DNA of 64,000 bases. Origin: Sporomusaceae bacterium. GTDB lineage: Bacteria; Bacillota; Negativicutes; Sporomusales; UBA7701. The stretch lies in NCBI GenBank assembly GCA_031460455.1, contig JAVKTQ010000001.1, positions 124,001 through 188,000 on the forward strand, given 5' to 3'. A program made the position numbers and the translations under genes. How positions within the stretch are numbered: position 1 is the first letter of the stretch; each line of letters opens with the position of its first letter. Under the pieces are notes generated by a model. That model did no database searches. It saw only the letters and a program-made list of their open reading frames with translations, and was not told the DNA's origin. Positions 9,088 to 17,386 of the stretch are shown in pieces.

Positions 9088-10458
9088 ATGTCAGGCATTA
9101 GTCGCCGTTCTGCGTTCGGCCTGCTGCTCGCCGTATTGATCGTCGCCTTCTGCTTTTCGCCGCAGTTCCGCGATATCTACCAGCTTCCCCCGCATATGCG
9201 CATCATCGCAGGCGAGACCGCCAGTCTCAACGTCGCCTTCCCCTGGACAATGACGGTCAATCAGGACCAGGCCGTGAAGATCAATTCCCCGCGCGGCTTT
9301 TCCCGTCCGGTATCGCTGGAACCGGTCAGCCTGGGCAAGGCTACTCTCGAATTCAGGCTGCTGGGCCTGATACCGGTCCGCACAGTGCAGGTAGACGTCC
9401 TGCCGCCGCTCAAACTCGTGCCTGGCGGCCACTCAATCGGCGTCGTTCTGCATTCCCAAGGGGTTATCATCGTCGGACATTCCCCCGTAACCGGGGCGGA
9501 CGGCCAAAGCCGCTCCCCCGCGAAAGATGCGGGAATAGCGATTGGCGACGTCATCCTAAGTATCAACGGCGTACCCGTGCAAAGCGACAGCCAGGTGGCG
9601 GAGGTAATCGACGCCAGCGGCCGCGAGAACAGGCCGGTCGTCCTTTTCGTCAAGCGTGGCGCGGCTAATCTCGAGCTGTCGCTCCGGCCGATGTTCTGCC
9701 AGGATACCAAACGTTACCGCATCGGGCTGTTTGTCCGCGACAGCGCGGCCGGCGTCGGCACCCTCACTTTCTATGAACCGGAAACCAATACCTACGGCGC
9801 CCTCGGCCACATCATCACCGACAGCGACACCAACCAACCCATAGACTGCCATCAGGGGAGAATCGTTTTGGCGACAGTTTCCGGCATCCAGCACGGCCGG
9901 CGGGGCCAGCCGGGAGAAAAAATCGGCGTCTTCATTGAAGAGGATCAGGTGCTCGGCAACATCGAAAAAAACACTCCTTTCGGCATCTATGGACAGTTAT
10001 CGGCTTACCCGCCGCAGCAAATCTTCGGAGACGGCATTCCGGTGGCATCGATGAGCCAGGTTCAGCTCGGTGCGGCGGAACTGCTCACCGTCGTGGACGG
10101 CCAGAAAATCGAGAAATTCGCCATCGAAGTTCAGAAGATCAACCTCCAGGAAACCCCCGAAGGCAAAGGTCTCGTAATAAAAGTTACCGATCCACGCCTG
10201 CTAGAGCGGACAGGAGGCATCGTCCAGGGGATGAGCGGCAGCCCGATTATCCAGAACGGAAAAATCATCGGCGCCGTAACCCACGTCTTCGTCCACGATC
10301 CGACCCGCGGTTACGGCTGCTTCGTAGACTGGATGTTGATGGAGAGCGGCCTCGTTCCGCGTCGGGAAAAGCAGACGGCCAGAAAGCTATTCACGCTTTC
10401 TGGCCGTTTTTCGCAATCCTGTCTGTCATTAATAAAATTTCTTCCGATATCCGCATAA
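9088..10458 (+). CDS. spoIVB: SpoIVB serine peptidase (S55 family)
   Basis: SpoIVB is made in the forespore, crosses into the intermembrane space and triggers pro-sigma-K processing. The 456-residue frame shows an N-terminal membrane anchor (about residues 7-27), a PDZ domain (about 115-200, with [18 protein letters not shown]) and the S55 peptidase domain. The catalytic serine is in GMSGSPI near residue 379, and the usual C-terminus YGCFVDWML is present near 411-419. About 34 further residues follow and read straight through a strong terminator hairpin (10375-10411), which is unusual. Gene order recN-spoIVB-spo0A is conserved in spore formers. Confidence 0.95.
   Translation: MSGISRRSAFGLLLAVLIVAFCFSPQFRDIYQLPPHMRIIAGETASLNVAFPWTMTVNQDQAVKINSPRGFSRPVSLEPVSLGKATLEFRLLGLIPVRTVQVDVLPPLKLVPGGHSIGVVLHSQGVIIVGHSPVTGADGQSRSPAKDAGIAIGDVILSINGVPVQSDSQVAEVIDASGRENRPVVLFVKRGAANLELSLRPMFCQDTKRYRIGLFVRDSAAGVGTLTFYEPETNTYGALGHIITDSDTNQPIDCHQGRIVLATVSGIQHGRRGQPGEKIGVFIEEDQVLGNIEKNTPFGIYGQLSAYPPQQIFGDGIPVASMSQVQLGAAELLTVVDGQKIEKFAIEVQKINLQETPEGKGLVIKVTDPRLLERTGGIVQGMSGSPIIQNGKIIGAVTHVFVHDPTRGYGCFVDWMLMESGLVPRREKQTARKLFTLSGRFSQSCLSLIKFLPISA
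10375..10411 (+). terminator. Terminator-like hairpin inside the 3' end of spoIVB
   Basis: A perfect 13-bp inverted repeat (ACGGCCAGAAAGC at 10375-10387, GCTTTCTGGCCGT at 10395-10407) is followed by TTTTT. It lies 47 bp before the in-frame stop of spoIVB, so a transcript ending here would have no in-frame stop codon. Confidence 0.75.
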
Positions 10459-10492
10459 AAAATCTCAAAAAATTGGATTTTTTTTCCAGACG

Positions 10493-10521
10493 AGGAAGGA
10501 TATGTTGCGGATATGTCGAAT
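10493..10521 (+). promoter_or_regulatory. Putative sigma-H promoter and 0A box of spo0A
   Basis: AGGAAGG at 10493-10499 and GAAT at 10518-10521 start 25 bp apart, which fits a sigma-H promoter (AGGA / GAAT). TGTCGAA at 10514-10520 is an exact 0A-box core overlapping the -10. In Bacillus spo0A is transcribed by sigma-H and controlled by Spo0A-P, so the arrangement suits autoregulation. Both motifs are short and rest on context. Confidence 0.5.
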
Positions 10522-10559
10522 TGTATTTTCCAGAAAACTGGGCAGGGAGGATTATGTTT

Positions 10560-11330
10560 ATGATACGAGAGGCAATAAAGGTGGCCATCGCTGATGACAA
10601 TCGCGATTTCGCCGATATCATGCAGGAATGCCTGAATCAGCAGCAGGACATCAACCTTGTTGGGGTCGCGTACAACGGGGAGGAAGTCCTGGCCCTCATC
10701 GACGAAAAGAAACCTGATGTCGTTATTTTGGATATCATCATGCCACACCTCGACGGTATCGGCGTGCTGGAGCGCATCAGCACAATGAGCGGCAAACGTC
10801 CCAAGGTGATCATGCTGACGGCTCTCGGCCAGGAAAACATCACCCAGCGGGTCGTCGAGCTGGGGGCCGATTATTACATACTGAAGCCGTTCAATATGGA
10901 CGTGCTGATAAACCGTGTCCGCCAACTGGCAAACGCCATCACATCCCAGCGCCCCGCGGCCACCCAGTCGATCAAGGCGCGGCCCCTCGACGTCGAGGTG
11001 ACCAACATAATCCGCGAAATCGGCATCCCCGCCCACATCAAAGGCTATCAATACCTCCGCGACGCAATAATGATGATAATCAACGAAATAGAACTTCTCG
11101 GCGCGGTCACCAAAGTCCTCTACCCGATGATCGCCGAGAAATACGCCACCACCCCCAGCAGGGTGGAACGGGCCATCCGCCACGCCATCGAGGTAGCCTG
11201 GAGCCGTGGCAACATGGACATGATCAACCGCCTGTTCGGATATACCGTCAAACTCGAAAAAGGCAAACCGACCAACTCTGAATTCATGGCGATGATCGCC
11301 GACAAACTCAGGATGGAAATGCGCGCCTGA
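10560..11330 (+). CDS. spo0A: Sporulation transcription factor Spo0A
   Basis: The master response regulator of sporulation. The receiver domain (about residues 1-125) has the acidic pocket VAIADDN and phospho-acceptor in VVILDIIMP; the C-terminal Spo0A DNA-binding domain (about 145-256) includes the recognition-helix segment [17 protein letters not shown]. The frame is open from 10473, but ATG 10560 (or ATG 10554) follows AGGGAGG at 10544-10550 and gives the normal N-terminus and about 256 residues. A candidate sigma-H promoter and 0A box lie just upstream. Confidence 0.97.
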   Translation: MIREAIKVAIADDNRDFADIMQECLNQQQDINLVGVAYNGEEVLALIDEKKPDVVILDIIMPHLDGIGVLERISTMSGKRPKVIMLTALGQENITQRVVELGADYYILKPFNMDVLINRVRQLANAITSQRPAATQSIKARPLDVEVTNIIREIGIPAHIKGYQYLRDAIMMIINEIELLGAVTKVLYPMIAEKYATTPSRVERAIRHAIEVAWSRGNMDMINRLFGYTVKLEKGKPTNSEFMAMIADKLRMEMRA

Positions 11331-11343
11331 CGCGCATAATGTG

Positions 11344-11384
11344 AGCCCCGTGCTTCCGAAAGCGAAGCGCGGGGTTCTGTCGTT
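11344..11384 (+). terminator. Putative terminator after spo0A
   Basis: AGCCCCGTGCTTC (11344-11356) pairs with GAAGCGCGGGGTT (11364-11376) through G-U wobbles, followed by a weak T-containing tail. Confidence 0.55.
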
Positions 11385-11470
11385 TACAGGCAGGATTTTT
11401 GTTTTGCGAACGGAATAAACTATTTGAACAACCGCCCGTTGACATTTCCGCGGGCAGAACGGAGCTAAAA

Positions 11471-12157
11471 ATGCAGACAAACACCGACCTTTTAGCGCAA
11501 GGACCAAGGATCAAAGTATTCGTCGGCGAATTCGGCAGCGGCAAAACCGAACTCGCTGTCAATTACGCCCTCCAGCTCAGGCAGCTGGGGCACCAGACGG
11601 CCGTCGTCGATATCGATCTGGTCAAGCCCTACTTCCGCACCCGCGAAAACCGCGCCCTCCTGGAGGAGCGCGGCGTGGTTGTCGTCGCTCCCAACCGCAA
11701 ATTTGCCCACGCCGACCTGCCGATAATGCCCGAGGACCTGACGAGGGTCCTCTATCAGCATGAATACCAGGTCGTGATGGATGTCGGCGGCGGCGAATCG
11801 GCTATCGTCCTCGGACAGCTCAACAGCAAATTCAACGAGAATCCCTATCAAGCCTGGCTGGTCGTCAATACCCGCCGGCCGTTCACAAATACCGCGGCCG
11901 CCGTCGTTCAGGTCTGTCGCCGTATCGAGCAGGTCTCGCGGCTGACCGTGTCGGGCATCGTCAGCAACACCAATCTGGCCGGCGAAACCACCCTCGCCCA
12001 TATCGCCGACGGGCTGGCCGTCGCCGAAGAAGCCGCCGGCCTCCTTGACGTGCCGATAAAATGGGTGGTCGCCCCCGAGTGGCTCGCGGACGAAGTCGAT
12101 GTGAAGTATCCGCTATTCGTCTTAAAACCCTATACTCACTATCCCTGGATGGAATAA
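11471..12157 (+). CDS. P-loop nucleotide-binding protein of unknown function
   Basis: The 228-residue protein has a P-loop GEFGSGKTE near residue 18 and a SIMIBI/MinD-like layout: TAVVDIDLVKPYFRTR after the second strand and VVMDVGGGESA as a Walker-B-like strand. No membrane segment is seen. Function is unknown to me; the fold suggests an ATPase or GTPase that partitions or loads another component. ATG 11471 follows GGAG 6 bp upstream; the open frame reaches back to 11399 without another ribosome-binding site. It is probably its own unit between the spo0A terminator and a convergent small gene. Confidence 0.75.
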   Translation: MQTNTDLLAQGPRIKVFVGEFGSGKTELAVNYALQLRQLGHQTAVVDIDLVKPYFRTRENRALLEERGVVVVAPNRKFAHADLPIMPEDLTRVLYQHEYQVVMDVGGGESAIVLGQLNSKFNENPYQAWLVVNTRRPFTNTAAAVVQVCRRIEQVSRLTVSGIVSNTNLAGETTLAHIADGLAVAEEAAGLLDVPIKWVVAPEWLADEVDVKYPLFVLKPYTHYPWME

Positions 12158-12160
12158 CCC

Positions 12161-12289
12161 TTACTGCAGACTCTTGCGGATATATTCCGCCAGAGGGCGG
12201 CGCGATGCGCCGAGCCGCGCCAGGAAGCGGCGGAAATCTCCGGCCTTGCCGGAGAAATATAAACCGTTCGCGGTGATAATGATATGCAT
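12161..12289 (-). CDS. Small 42-residue basic protein, unknown function
   Basis: On the minus strand an ATG at 12289-12287 is preceded by GGGGAGGG exactly 6 nt upstream and opens a 42-codon frame. The product begins MHIIITANGLYFSGKAGDF and is rich in Arg/Lys, with a beta-like hydrophobic start and a helical remainder. Spacing and strength of the ribosome-binding site make it a better gene than a random frame. It is divergent from the Nudix gene (about 64 bp between start codons) and its stop lies 4 bp from that of the P-loop gene. I do not recognise the family. Confidence 0.5.
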   Translation of the reverse strand: MHIIITANGLYFSGKAGDFRRFLARLGASRRPLAEYIRKSLQ

Positions 12290-12353
12290 GGACATCCCTC
12301 CCCTGGGCTTAATATATTCCTGGGGAGGGAAAATAATGCTTGGAGGAACGCTC

Positions 12354-12881
12354 ATGTCCAAACTCACGGAACACCGGCTCGCGTCCGAAACCGTCTATAC
12401 CGGCAAAATCATAACCGTCCGCCACGACACTGTCCGGCTGCCCGACGGCCGCGAGGCCACCCGCGATGTTGTCGAACACCCAGGTGCGGTGGCCGTCATA
12501 CCCGTTACCGCCGCCGGCGAGGTCGTGCTCGTCCGCCAGTACCGCTATCCCGTCGCCAGGCCGCTGCTCGAAGTGCCGGCCGGCAAGCTCGACAAAGGAG
12601 AAAAGCCCGAGGATTGCGCCCACCGCGAACTGGAGGAGGAAACCGGCTACCGCGCCGGCAGCCTTGAGCACCTGGCCACGTTCTACACCGCGCCCGGCTT
12701 CACCGACGAGATCATGCACCTCTACCTGGCGCGCGACCTTAAGCAAACCGCGCAGAATACCGACGGCGACGAATTCATCGACATCGAATATTACACTGGC
12801 TCCCAGGTGAAAAAGCTGCTGGCTGACAAAGAGATCATCGACGCCAAAACCATTATCGGCTTGCTCATGGCCGGGTATTGA
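12354..12881 (+). CDS. Nudix hydrolase, probable ADP-ribose pyrophosphatase
   Basis: The 175-residue protein has the Nudix box G-x5-E-x7-REUxEExGU, here starting at GKLDKGEKPEDCAHRELEEE and continuing TGYRAG. The preceding VVEHPGAVAVIPV and VRQYRYPVARPLLEVPAG match the ADP-ribose pyrophosphatase (NudF/YqkG) branch, which cleaves ADP-ribose to AMP and ribose 5-phosphate. Two starts have ribosome-binding sites: ATG 12354 (GGAGG 7 bp upstream, chosen) and ATG 12336 (GGGGAGGG). In Bacillus yqkG also lies near spoIIM and xerD. Confidence 0.88.
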   Translation: MSKLTEHRLASETVYTGKIITVRHDTVRLPDGREATRDVVEHPGAVAVIPVTAAGEVVLVRQYRYPVARPLLEVPAGKLDKGEKPEDCAHRELEEETGYRAGSLEHLATFYTAPGFTDEIMHLYLARDLKQTAQNTDGDEFIDIEYYTGSQVKKLLADKEIIDAKTIIGLLMAGY

Positions 12882-12883
12882 CA

Positions 12884-14071
12884 ATGAAAAATTTCTTCGC
12901 CGATTTCCATGTCCATGTCGGTCTCAGCGAACGCGGCCAATGGGTCAAAATCCCCACATCTAATCGCCTGACCCTCCGCAACATCCTCGCTGAAGCGGCC
13001 GACCGGAAGGGGTTGCAGATTGTTGGCGTTGTCGACGCCCTCTCGCCGTTCGTCCGCGAGGATTTCGCCCTGCTCGCCGCCGAGGGACTGCTCACCCTCG
13101 ACAGCCAGGGCGGCTACCGCTACGACGACCGGCTTACCCTCCTGCTCGGGGCGGAAATCGAGACAAGCGAGCCTGACGGCGGCTCCGCCCACACCCTTAT
13201 TTTCCTGCCGGATATAGGACTGATGGCGGCCTTCTCCGCTACGATGAGCCGGCATATCCGCAACATCCACATGAGCTCTCAGAACGCCCACATGCCCCTG
13301 GCCGAGCTTGTGCGCATCGCCGCTCCTTTCGGCGCGCTTATCGTCGTCGCCCACGCCTTCACCCCCCACAAAGGCCTGTACGGCAGCTGCACCACCCGCA
13401 TGGCCAATATCCTCGGCGAACGGGAAATGGCGGCGATCGCCGCGGTCGAGCTCGGCCTCAGCGCCGACAGTTCCCTCGCCGACCGCATCGGCGAACTTGA
13501 GTCCTTCACCTTCATTACCAATTCCGACGCCCACTCGCTTGACAAGATCGCCCGCGAATACAACCTCCTCGCGCTCGAAGCCGCCGCCTTCCAGGAGTGC
13601 GCCTGGGCGTTCGCCCGTCAGCAGGGCAGGGCGGTCATCGCCAATTTCGGCCTCGACCCGCGCCTCGGCAAATACCACCGGACCTTCTGCGGCGAATGCG
13701 ATTACTTCGATCCGGCCGGCGAGCCGTTCACCGTCTCATGCCCGCGCTGCGGCAGCAGCAAAATCGTCCGCGGCGTATTCGACCGCATCGACGACATCGC
13801 CGACTGGCCCGAGCCCCGCCACCCCGCCCACCGGCCGCCATACCGCCATCAGGTGCCCCTAAGCTTCATCCCCGGCGTCGGCGGCAAGGCCCTCGGCAAA
13901 CTGCTGGCCGCTTTCGGCACCGAGATGAACGTGCTCCACAGCGCCGGCGACGCCGAGCTCAGAAAAGTGGTCGGCGACAAAGCCGCCGCCGCCATTCTCG
14001 CCGCCCGCGCCGGCGAGGCGGCCATCACCGCCGGCGGCGGCGGCACGTACGGCAAACTGGCGAAAAATTAG
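12884..14071 (+). CDS. Endonuclease Q-like PHP-domain nuclease
   Basis: The 395-residue protein has an N-terminal PHP domain with FFADFHVHVG and a later His/Asp set (TNSDAHSLD), a zinc-ribbon CGEC...CPRCG near residues 265-288, and a C-terminal helix-hairpin-helix part (SFIPGVGGKALGKLLAAFG). This architecture is that of Endonuclease Q, which nicks DNA 5' to deaminated bases (uracil, hypoxanthine) in archaea and some Bacillota. ATG 12884 is preferred; TTG 12878, overlapping the Nudix stop, is the alternative. Confidence 0.85.
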   Translation: MKNFFADFHVHVGLSERGQWVKIPTSNRLTLRNILAEAADRKGLQIVGVVDALSPFVREDFALLAAEGLLTLDSQGGYRYDDRLTLLLGAEIETSEPDGGSAHTLIFLPDIGLMAAFSATMSRHIRNIHMSSQNAHMPLAELVRIAAPFGALIVVAHAFTPHKGLYGSCTTRMANILGEREMAAIAAVELGLSADSSLADRIGELESFTFITNSDAHSLDKIAREYNLLALEAAAFQECAWAFARQQGRAVIANFGLDPRLGKYHRTFCGECDYFDPAGEPFTVSCPRCGSSKIVRGVFDRIDDIADWPEPRHPAHRPPYRHQVPLSFIPGVGGKALGKLLAAFGTEMNVLHSAGDAELRKVVGDKAAAAILAARAGEAAITAGGGGTYGKLAKN

Positions 14072-14139
14072 TGGGACAGAGGGTATAATGAGCCCCCGCC
14101 CGGCATACATTTTAGCAGGTGTAGTCGGGAGGAAGGCGC

Positions 14140-14781
14140 ATGCTGGGAAATTTTCGCCAGAATATGAACGAATACTTCCGCGCCAACATCGTCGCCTACT
14201 TTTTCATGACCCTGATCTTCGTTATCGGCGTCGCCGTTGGTGCCCTGGCCGTCAAGACGCTGCCGGAAGACCAGAAACTCGAACTAATCGGCTACCTCAA
14301 AATCTTCTTCCAGGGTCTGGTCCAGGGGCCGGGCGCCGTCGACACGCCCGCCCTGTTCAGCACCGTCGCCCTCAGCGGCGTCAAGACAATAGGCCTCATC
14401 TGGCTGCTCGGCTTCACGGTCGTCGGCATCCCGTTCGTCCTGTTCATCGTTTTCACCCGCGGCTTTGTCATCGGTTTCACCGTTGGCTTTCTCGTCAACG
14501 AATACATAATGAAAGGCCTGGCCTTCGCACTGGCGTCTGTCTTGCCCCACAACTTTTTCGCCGTTCCCGCCCTGCTGGTCGCGGGCGTTGCGGCAACCTC
14601 CTTTTCCTTGCTGCTGGTGCGGCGCAGACAACGGGCCAAGGTCAACCTCCTGTACGAATCGGTGGGCTACACAGTGCTCTGCCTGCTGATGCTGGCGCTG
14701 ATGCTGGCAGCCGCCGTCATCGAAGTCTACATCTCGCCGGTATTCATGAAGCTAGTCGCCGGCCTGCTGTTGAAACAGTAG
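14140..14781 (+). CDS. spoIIM: Stage II sporulation protein M
   Basis: The 213-residue integral membrane protein has about five hydrophobic helices, a short cytoplasmic N-terminus (FRQNMNEYFRANIV) and a conserved GPGAVDTPALFS-type loop. SpoIIM scaffolds SpoIID and the amidase SpoIIP at the engulfing septum; SpoIIP is encoded at 59604 in this window. ATG 14140 follows GGGAGGAAGG. In Bacillus spoIIM also precedes xerD and drm. A terminator follows at 14813. Confidence 0.93.
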   Translation: MLGNFRQNMNEYFRANIVAYFFMTLIFVIGVAVGALAVKTLPEDQKLELIGYLKIFFQGLVQGPGAVDTPALFSTVALSGVKTIGLIWLLGFTVVGIPFVLFIVFTRGFVIGFTVGFLVNEYIMKGLAFALASVLPHNFFAVPALLVAGVAATSFSLLLVRRRQRAKVNLLYESVGYTVLCLLMLALMLAAAVIEVYISPVFMKLVAGLLLKQ

Positions 14782-14812
14782 GCAGGGCGCCGCCTTATAC
14801 GATAGTCGTCGT

Positions 14813-14847
14813 GCCGCCGTGGGCTTGCCCGGCGGTTTTGTTTTTTA
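14813..14847 (+). terminator. Terminator after spoIIM
   Basis: CCGCC (14814-14818) and GGG (14821-14823) pair with CCC (14828-14830) and GGCGG (14831-14835) around loop CTTG, with a two-base bulge; the tail is TTTTGTTTTTT. Confidence 0.7.
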
Positions 14848-14938
14848 CGGCGGTATTTAATTTACATTGCCGGGAATATCCAAAACCAAATGTGAATAAG
14901 TATGATATTAAGTTAAGCCGCGGAAAGAGGTGGGGGAG

Positions 14939-15145
14939 ATGATCGTCGGCATCTCGTGGCGCTGCGTCTCCCGGCGTCTCAAGATGGCTTTCCAGGCGAT
15001 GGCTTTGGCAATTATGATTCTTTATGTGCTGCCGAAGCTGTTGGGGTTTTTCTGGCAGTTTAACCAACCGATCCCCAAGATACGGGAGAACCAAATAATG
15101 GAAAAGCCGCTGCGGGTAATATCCGAATTTGTGGAGATAATTTAG
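14939..15145 (+). CDS. Small membrane protein at the yqzK position before xerD
   Basis: The 68-residue product has one clear hydrophobic segment (about residues 17-38, with MALAIMILYVLPKLLGFF) and a charged C-terminus. ATG 14939 follows GAGGTGGGGG. In Bacillus the small DUF4227 gene yqzK sits directly before xerD; size, single membrane helix and position fit, but sequence similarity is not obvious to me, so the link is positional. The 139 bp to xerD contains no other gene. Confidence 0.6.
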   Translation: MIVGISWRCVSRRLKMAFQAMALAIMILYVLPKLLGFFWQFNQPIPKIRENQIMEKPLRVISEFVEII

Positions 15146-15283
15146 TTTACGAAAAAAATAAGAAAATCTGTTATTTTCGACAGGAAAAGAAAGGAAAACC
15201 GACACCTTATGTTGAATAATAGCACCCACTACTAGATTGCGCGTCGGGACCGGAAATTTTGCCAAGAGAAAAAGGTGATTGGA

Positions 15284-16171
15284 ATGGAAGGTTACGTAAA
15301 CGAGTTTATTCAATATCTTGCGGTGGAACGGGGGCTGGCCCAAAACACGCTGGAGTCTTATGGCCGTGACCTCCGGCAGTTTCAGGCATATCTCCACAAC
15401 GGACAACTTGACTTCATAAAGGACTCGAGCCGCAGCACCATTCTTGCCTACCTGAACAACCTGCAGACCAAGGGCAGGGCTGTTTCGACAATTTCCCGCA
15501 ATCTCGCCGCCATCAAATCGTTCTATCAGTATCTCGTGAGGGAACGCTATCTCGAGAAGGACCCCGCCGCCCATCTCGAGTCGCCCAAGCTGGAGAAAAA
15601 GCTCCCGAAGATCCTCACCATCTCAGAGGTGGAAGAACTGCTCAAGCAGCCCAACACCTTCCTGCCCACCGGCCTGAGGGACAAAGCGATGCTGGAGCTT
15701 CTCTACGCTACCGGCATCAGGGTTTCCGAGCTCATCTCCCTTAACATTTCCGACATAAACCTGGACATGGGGTACATCAAGTGCTACGGCAAGGGCGCCA
15801 AGGAGCGGATCGTGCCGCTCGGCTCCATCGCCGCCAAGTGCGTTCAGGAGTACATAGGCAAAGGTCGCCCGAAACTCGTCCGTACATACGAAGAAGCCGC
15901 CCTGTTCGTCAACCACCACGGCAACAGACTGACCAGGCAGGGCTTCTGGAAGATAATCAAGAAATACGCCCAGGAAGCCACCATCAACAAGGAGATCACC
16001 CCGCACACCCTGCGGCACTCCTTCGCCACCCACCTGCTGGAAAACGGCGCCGACCTGCGTTCGGTGCAGGAGATGCTGGGCCACGCCGACATTTCCACCA
16101 CCCAGATTTATACCCACGTCACCAAGAACCGCCTCAAAGAAGTGTATGACAAGGCCCACCCCCGCGCATGA
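15284..16171 (+). CDS. xerD: Tyrosine recombinase XerD
   Basis: The 295-residue recombinase resolves chromosome dimers at dif with XerC. The N-terminal SAM-like core-binding domain covers about residues 1-85; the catalytic domain shows Arg in ATGIRVSEL, Lys in GKGAKERIVPL, H-x2-R in HTLRHSFATHLL, His in LGHADISTTQIYTH and the nucleophile Tyr in the same segment. ATG 15284 follows AAAGGTGAT at 5 bp. It stands in the conserved place before deoB, and nothing around suggests a mobile element, so a housekeeping role is likely. Confidence 0.94.
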   Translation: MEGYVNEFIQYLAVERGLAQNTLESYGRDLRQFQAYLHNGQLDFIKDSSRSTILAYLNNLQTKGRAVSTISRNLAAIKSFYQYLVRERYLEKDPAAHLESPKLEKKLPKILTISEVEELLKQPNTFLPTGLRDKAMLELLYATGIRVSELISLNISDINLDMGYIKCYGKGAKERIVPLGSIAAKCVQEYIGKGRPKLVRTYEEAALFVNHHGNRLTRQGFWKIIKKYAQEATINKEITPHTLRHSFATHLLENGADLRSVQEMLGHADISTTQIYTHVTKNRLKEVYDKAHPRA

Positions 16172-16202
16172 TAGCATCAAAGCCTGAGGTGGAGAGATAG
16201 CA

Positions 16203-17378
16203 TTGTTTACACGCATCATCATCGTTGTGATGGACAGCGTCGGCGCGGGCGCGTTGCCTGACGCCGCAGAATACGGTGACCTCGGGGCCGATACCCTGGG
16301 TAACATAGCCCGCTGCCACGGCGGGCTTTTTTTGCCTACCCTGACGGAGCTGGGACTTGGCTGCATAAGGCCCCTGGAGAGCGTGCCCGCCGCCGACCGG
16401 CCGCTGGCCAGCTACGGCAGGATGGCGGAAATATCAAGAGGCAAGGACACCACCAGCGGTCACTGGGAAATGGCCGGCTGCCCGCTTTTCCAGGCGTTCC
16501 CCGTCTACCCGCACGGCTTTCCGGACGAGGTCATCGCCCAAATAGAGGGCATCGCCGGCCGCAAAGTCATCGGCAACAAAGCCGCCTCCGGCACCGAGAT
16601 CATCGCCGAACTCGGCGAAGAGCACCTCAGGACAGGTGCTTTGATAGTATACACCTCGGCCGATAGCGTCCTCCAGATCGCCGCCCACGAAGACGTCGTG
16701 CCGGTGGACAAGCTGGGGGCGATCGCCCGCCGGGTGAGGGAAGAGGTCTGTCGCGGCGAGCACGCCGTCGGCCGGATCATCATCCGCCCCTTCGTCGGCG
16801 TCTCCGGCCACTTCGTGCGCACTGCCAACCGCCATGACTACAGCATCGAGCCGCCCGCGCCGACGGTGCTAGACCGTCTTAAAGCATCCGGCCTCATGGC
16901 AGTCGGCGTAGGCAAGATTAGCGACATCTTCGCCGGCCGCGGCCTCACCGCCTCACATCCCACCAAATCCAACGACCACGGCATGGCCACCCTCGAAGCC
17001 CTGGTGCGTCAAGAGCGCCGCGCTGGCGTCATCTTCGCCAACCTGGTCGAATTCGACAGCGTCTACGGCCACCGCAACGACTGCCGCGGCTACGCCCGCG
17101 CTCTTGAAAGGCTCGACGGGCAGCTCGCCCTTCTCCTGCCGCAGCTGACCGGCAGCGACCTGCTGGTCATCACCGCCGACCACGGCTGCGACCCGACGGT
17201 CGCCGGCACCGACCACACCCGCGAATACGTTCCGCTTCTCGCCTACGCCCCCGGCCATCCCGGCCGCGACCTTGGCGTGCGTGCCACCTTCGCCGATCTC
17301 GCGGCGACGGTGGCGGAAAACTTCGCCCTTGAGCCTCTGCCCTATGGCACGAGTTTCCTTGGCGAGATAACGGGGTGA
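16203..17378 (+). CDS. deoB: Phosphopentomutase
   Basis: The 391-residue alkaline-phosphatase-superfamily enzyme interconverts (deoxy)ribose 1- and 5-phosphate in nucleoside salvage. Metal-site motifs VVMDSVGAGALPDA, KDTTSGHWEM and ITADHGCDPT are present at the expected places. The start is TTG 16203, preceded by GGTGGAGAG. Its stop overlaps the open frame of the pyrimidine nucleoside phosphorylase gene, which supplies the sugar 1-phosphate it uses, so the two form a salvage pair. Confidence 0.95.
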   Translation: MFTRIIIVVMDSVGAGALPDAAEYGDLGADTLGNIARCHGGLFLPTLTELGLGCIRPLESVPAADRPLASYGRMAEISRGKDTTSGHWEMAGCPLFQAFPVYPHGFPDEVIAQIEGIAGRKVIGNKAASGTEIIAELGEEHLRTGALIVYTSADSVLQIAAHEDVVPVDKLGAIARRVREEVCRGEHAVGRIIIRPFVGVSGHFVRTANRHDYSIEPPAPTVLDRLKASGLMAVGVGKISDIFAGRGLTASHPTKSNDHGMATLEALVRQERRAGVIFANLVEFDSVYGHRNDCRGYARALERLDGQLALLLPQLTGSDLLVITADHGCDPTVAGTDHTREYVPLLAYAPGHPGRDLGVRATFADLAATVAENFALEPLPYGTSFLGEITG

Positions 17379-17386
17379 CGAGAATA

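Noticed and set aside
15176-15182. 0A-box core TTCGACA upstream of xerD
   Set aside because: A lone 7-base match is expected several times by chance in 64 kb and no promoter accompanies it.
15284-16171. XerD as a phage or integrative-element integrase
   Set aside because: Gene order with deoB, normal length and lack of neighbouring att sites or mobile genes fit the housekeeping recombinase.
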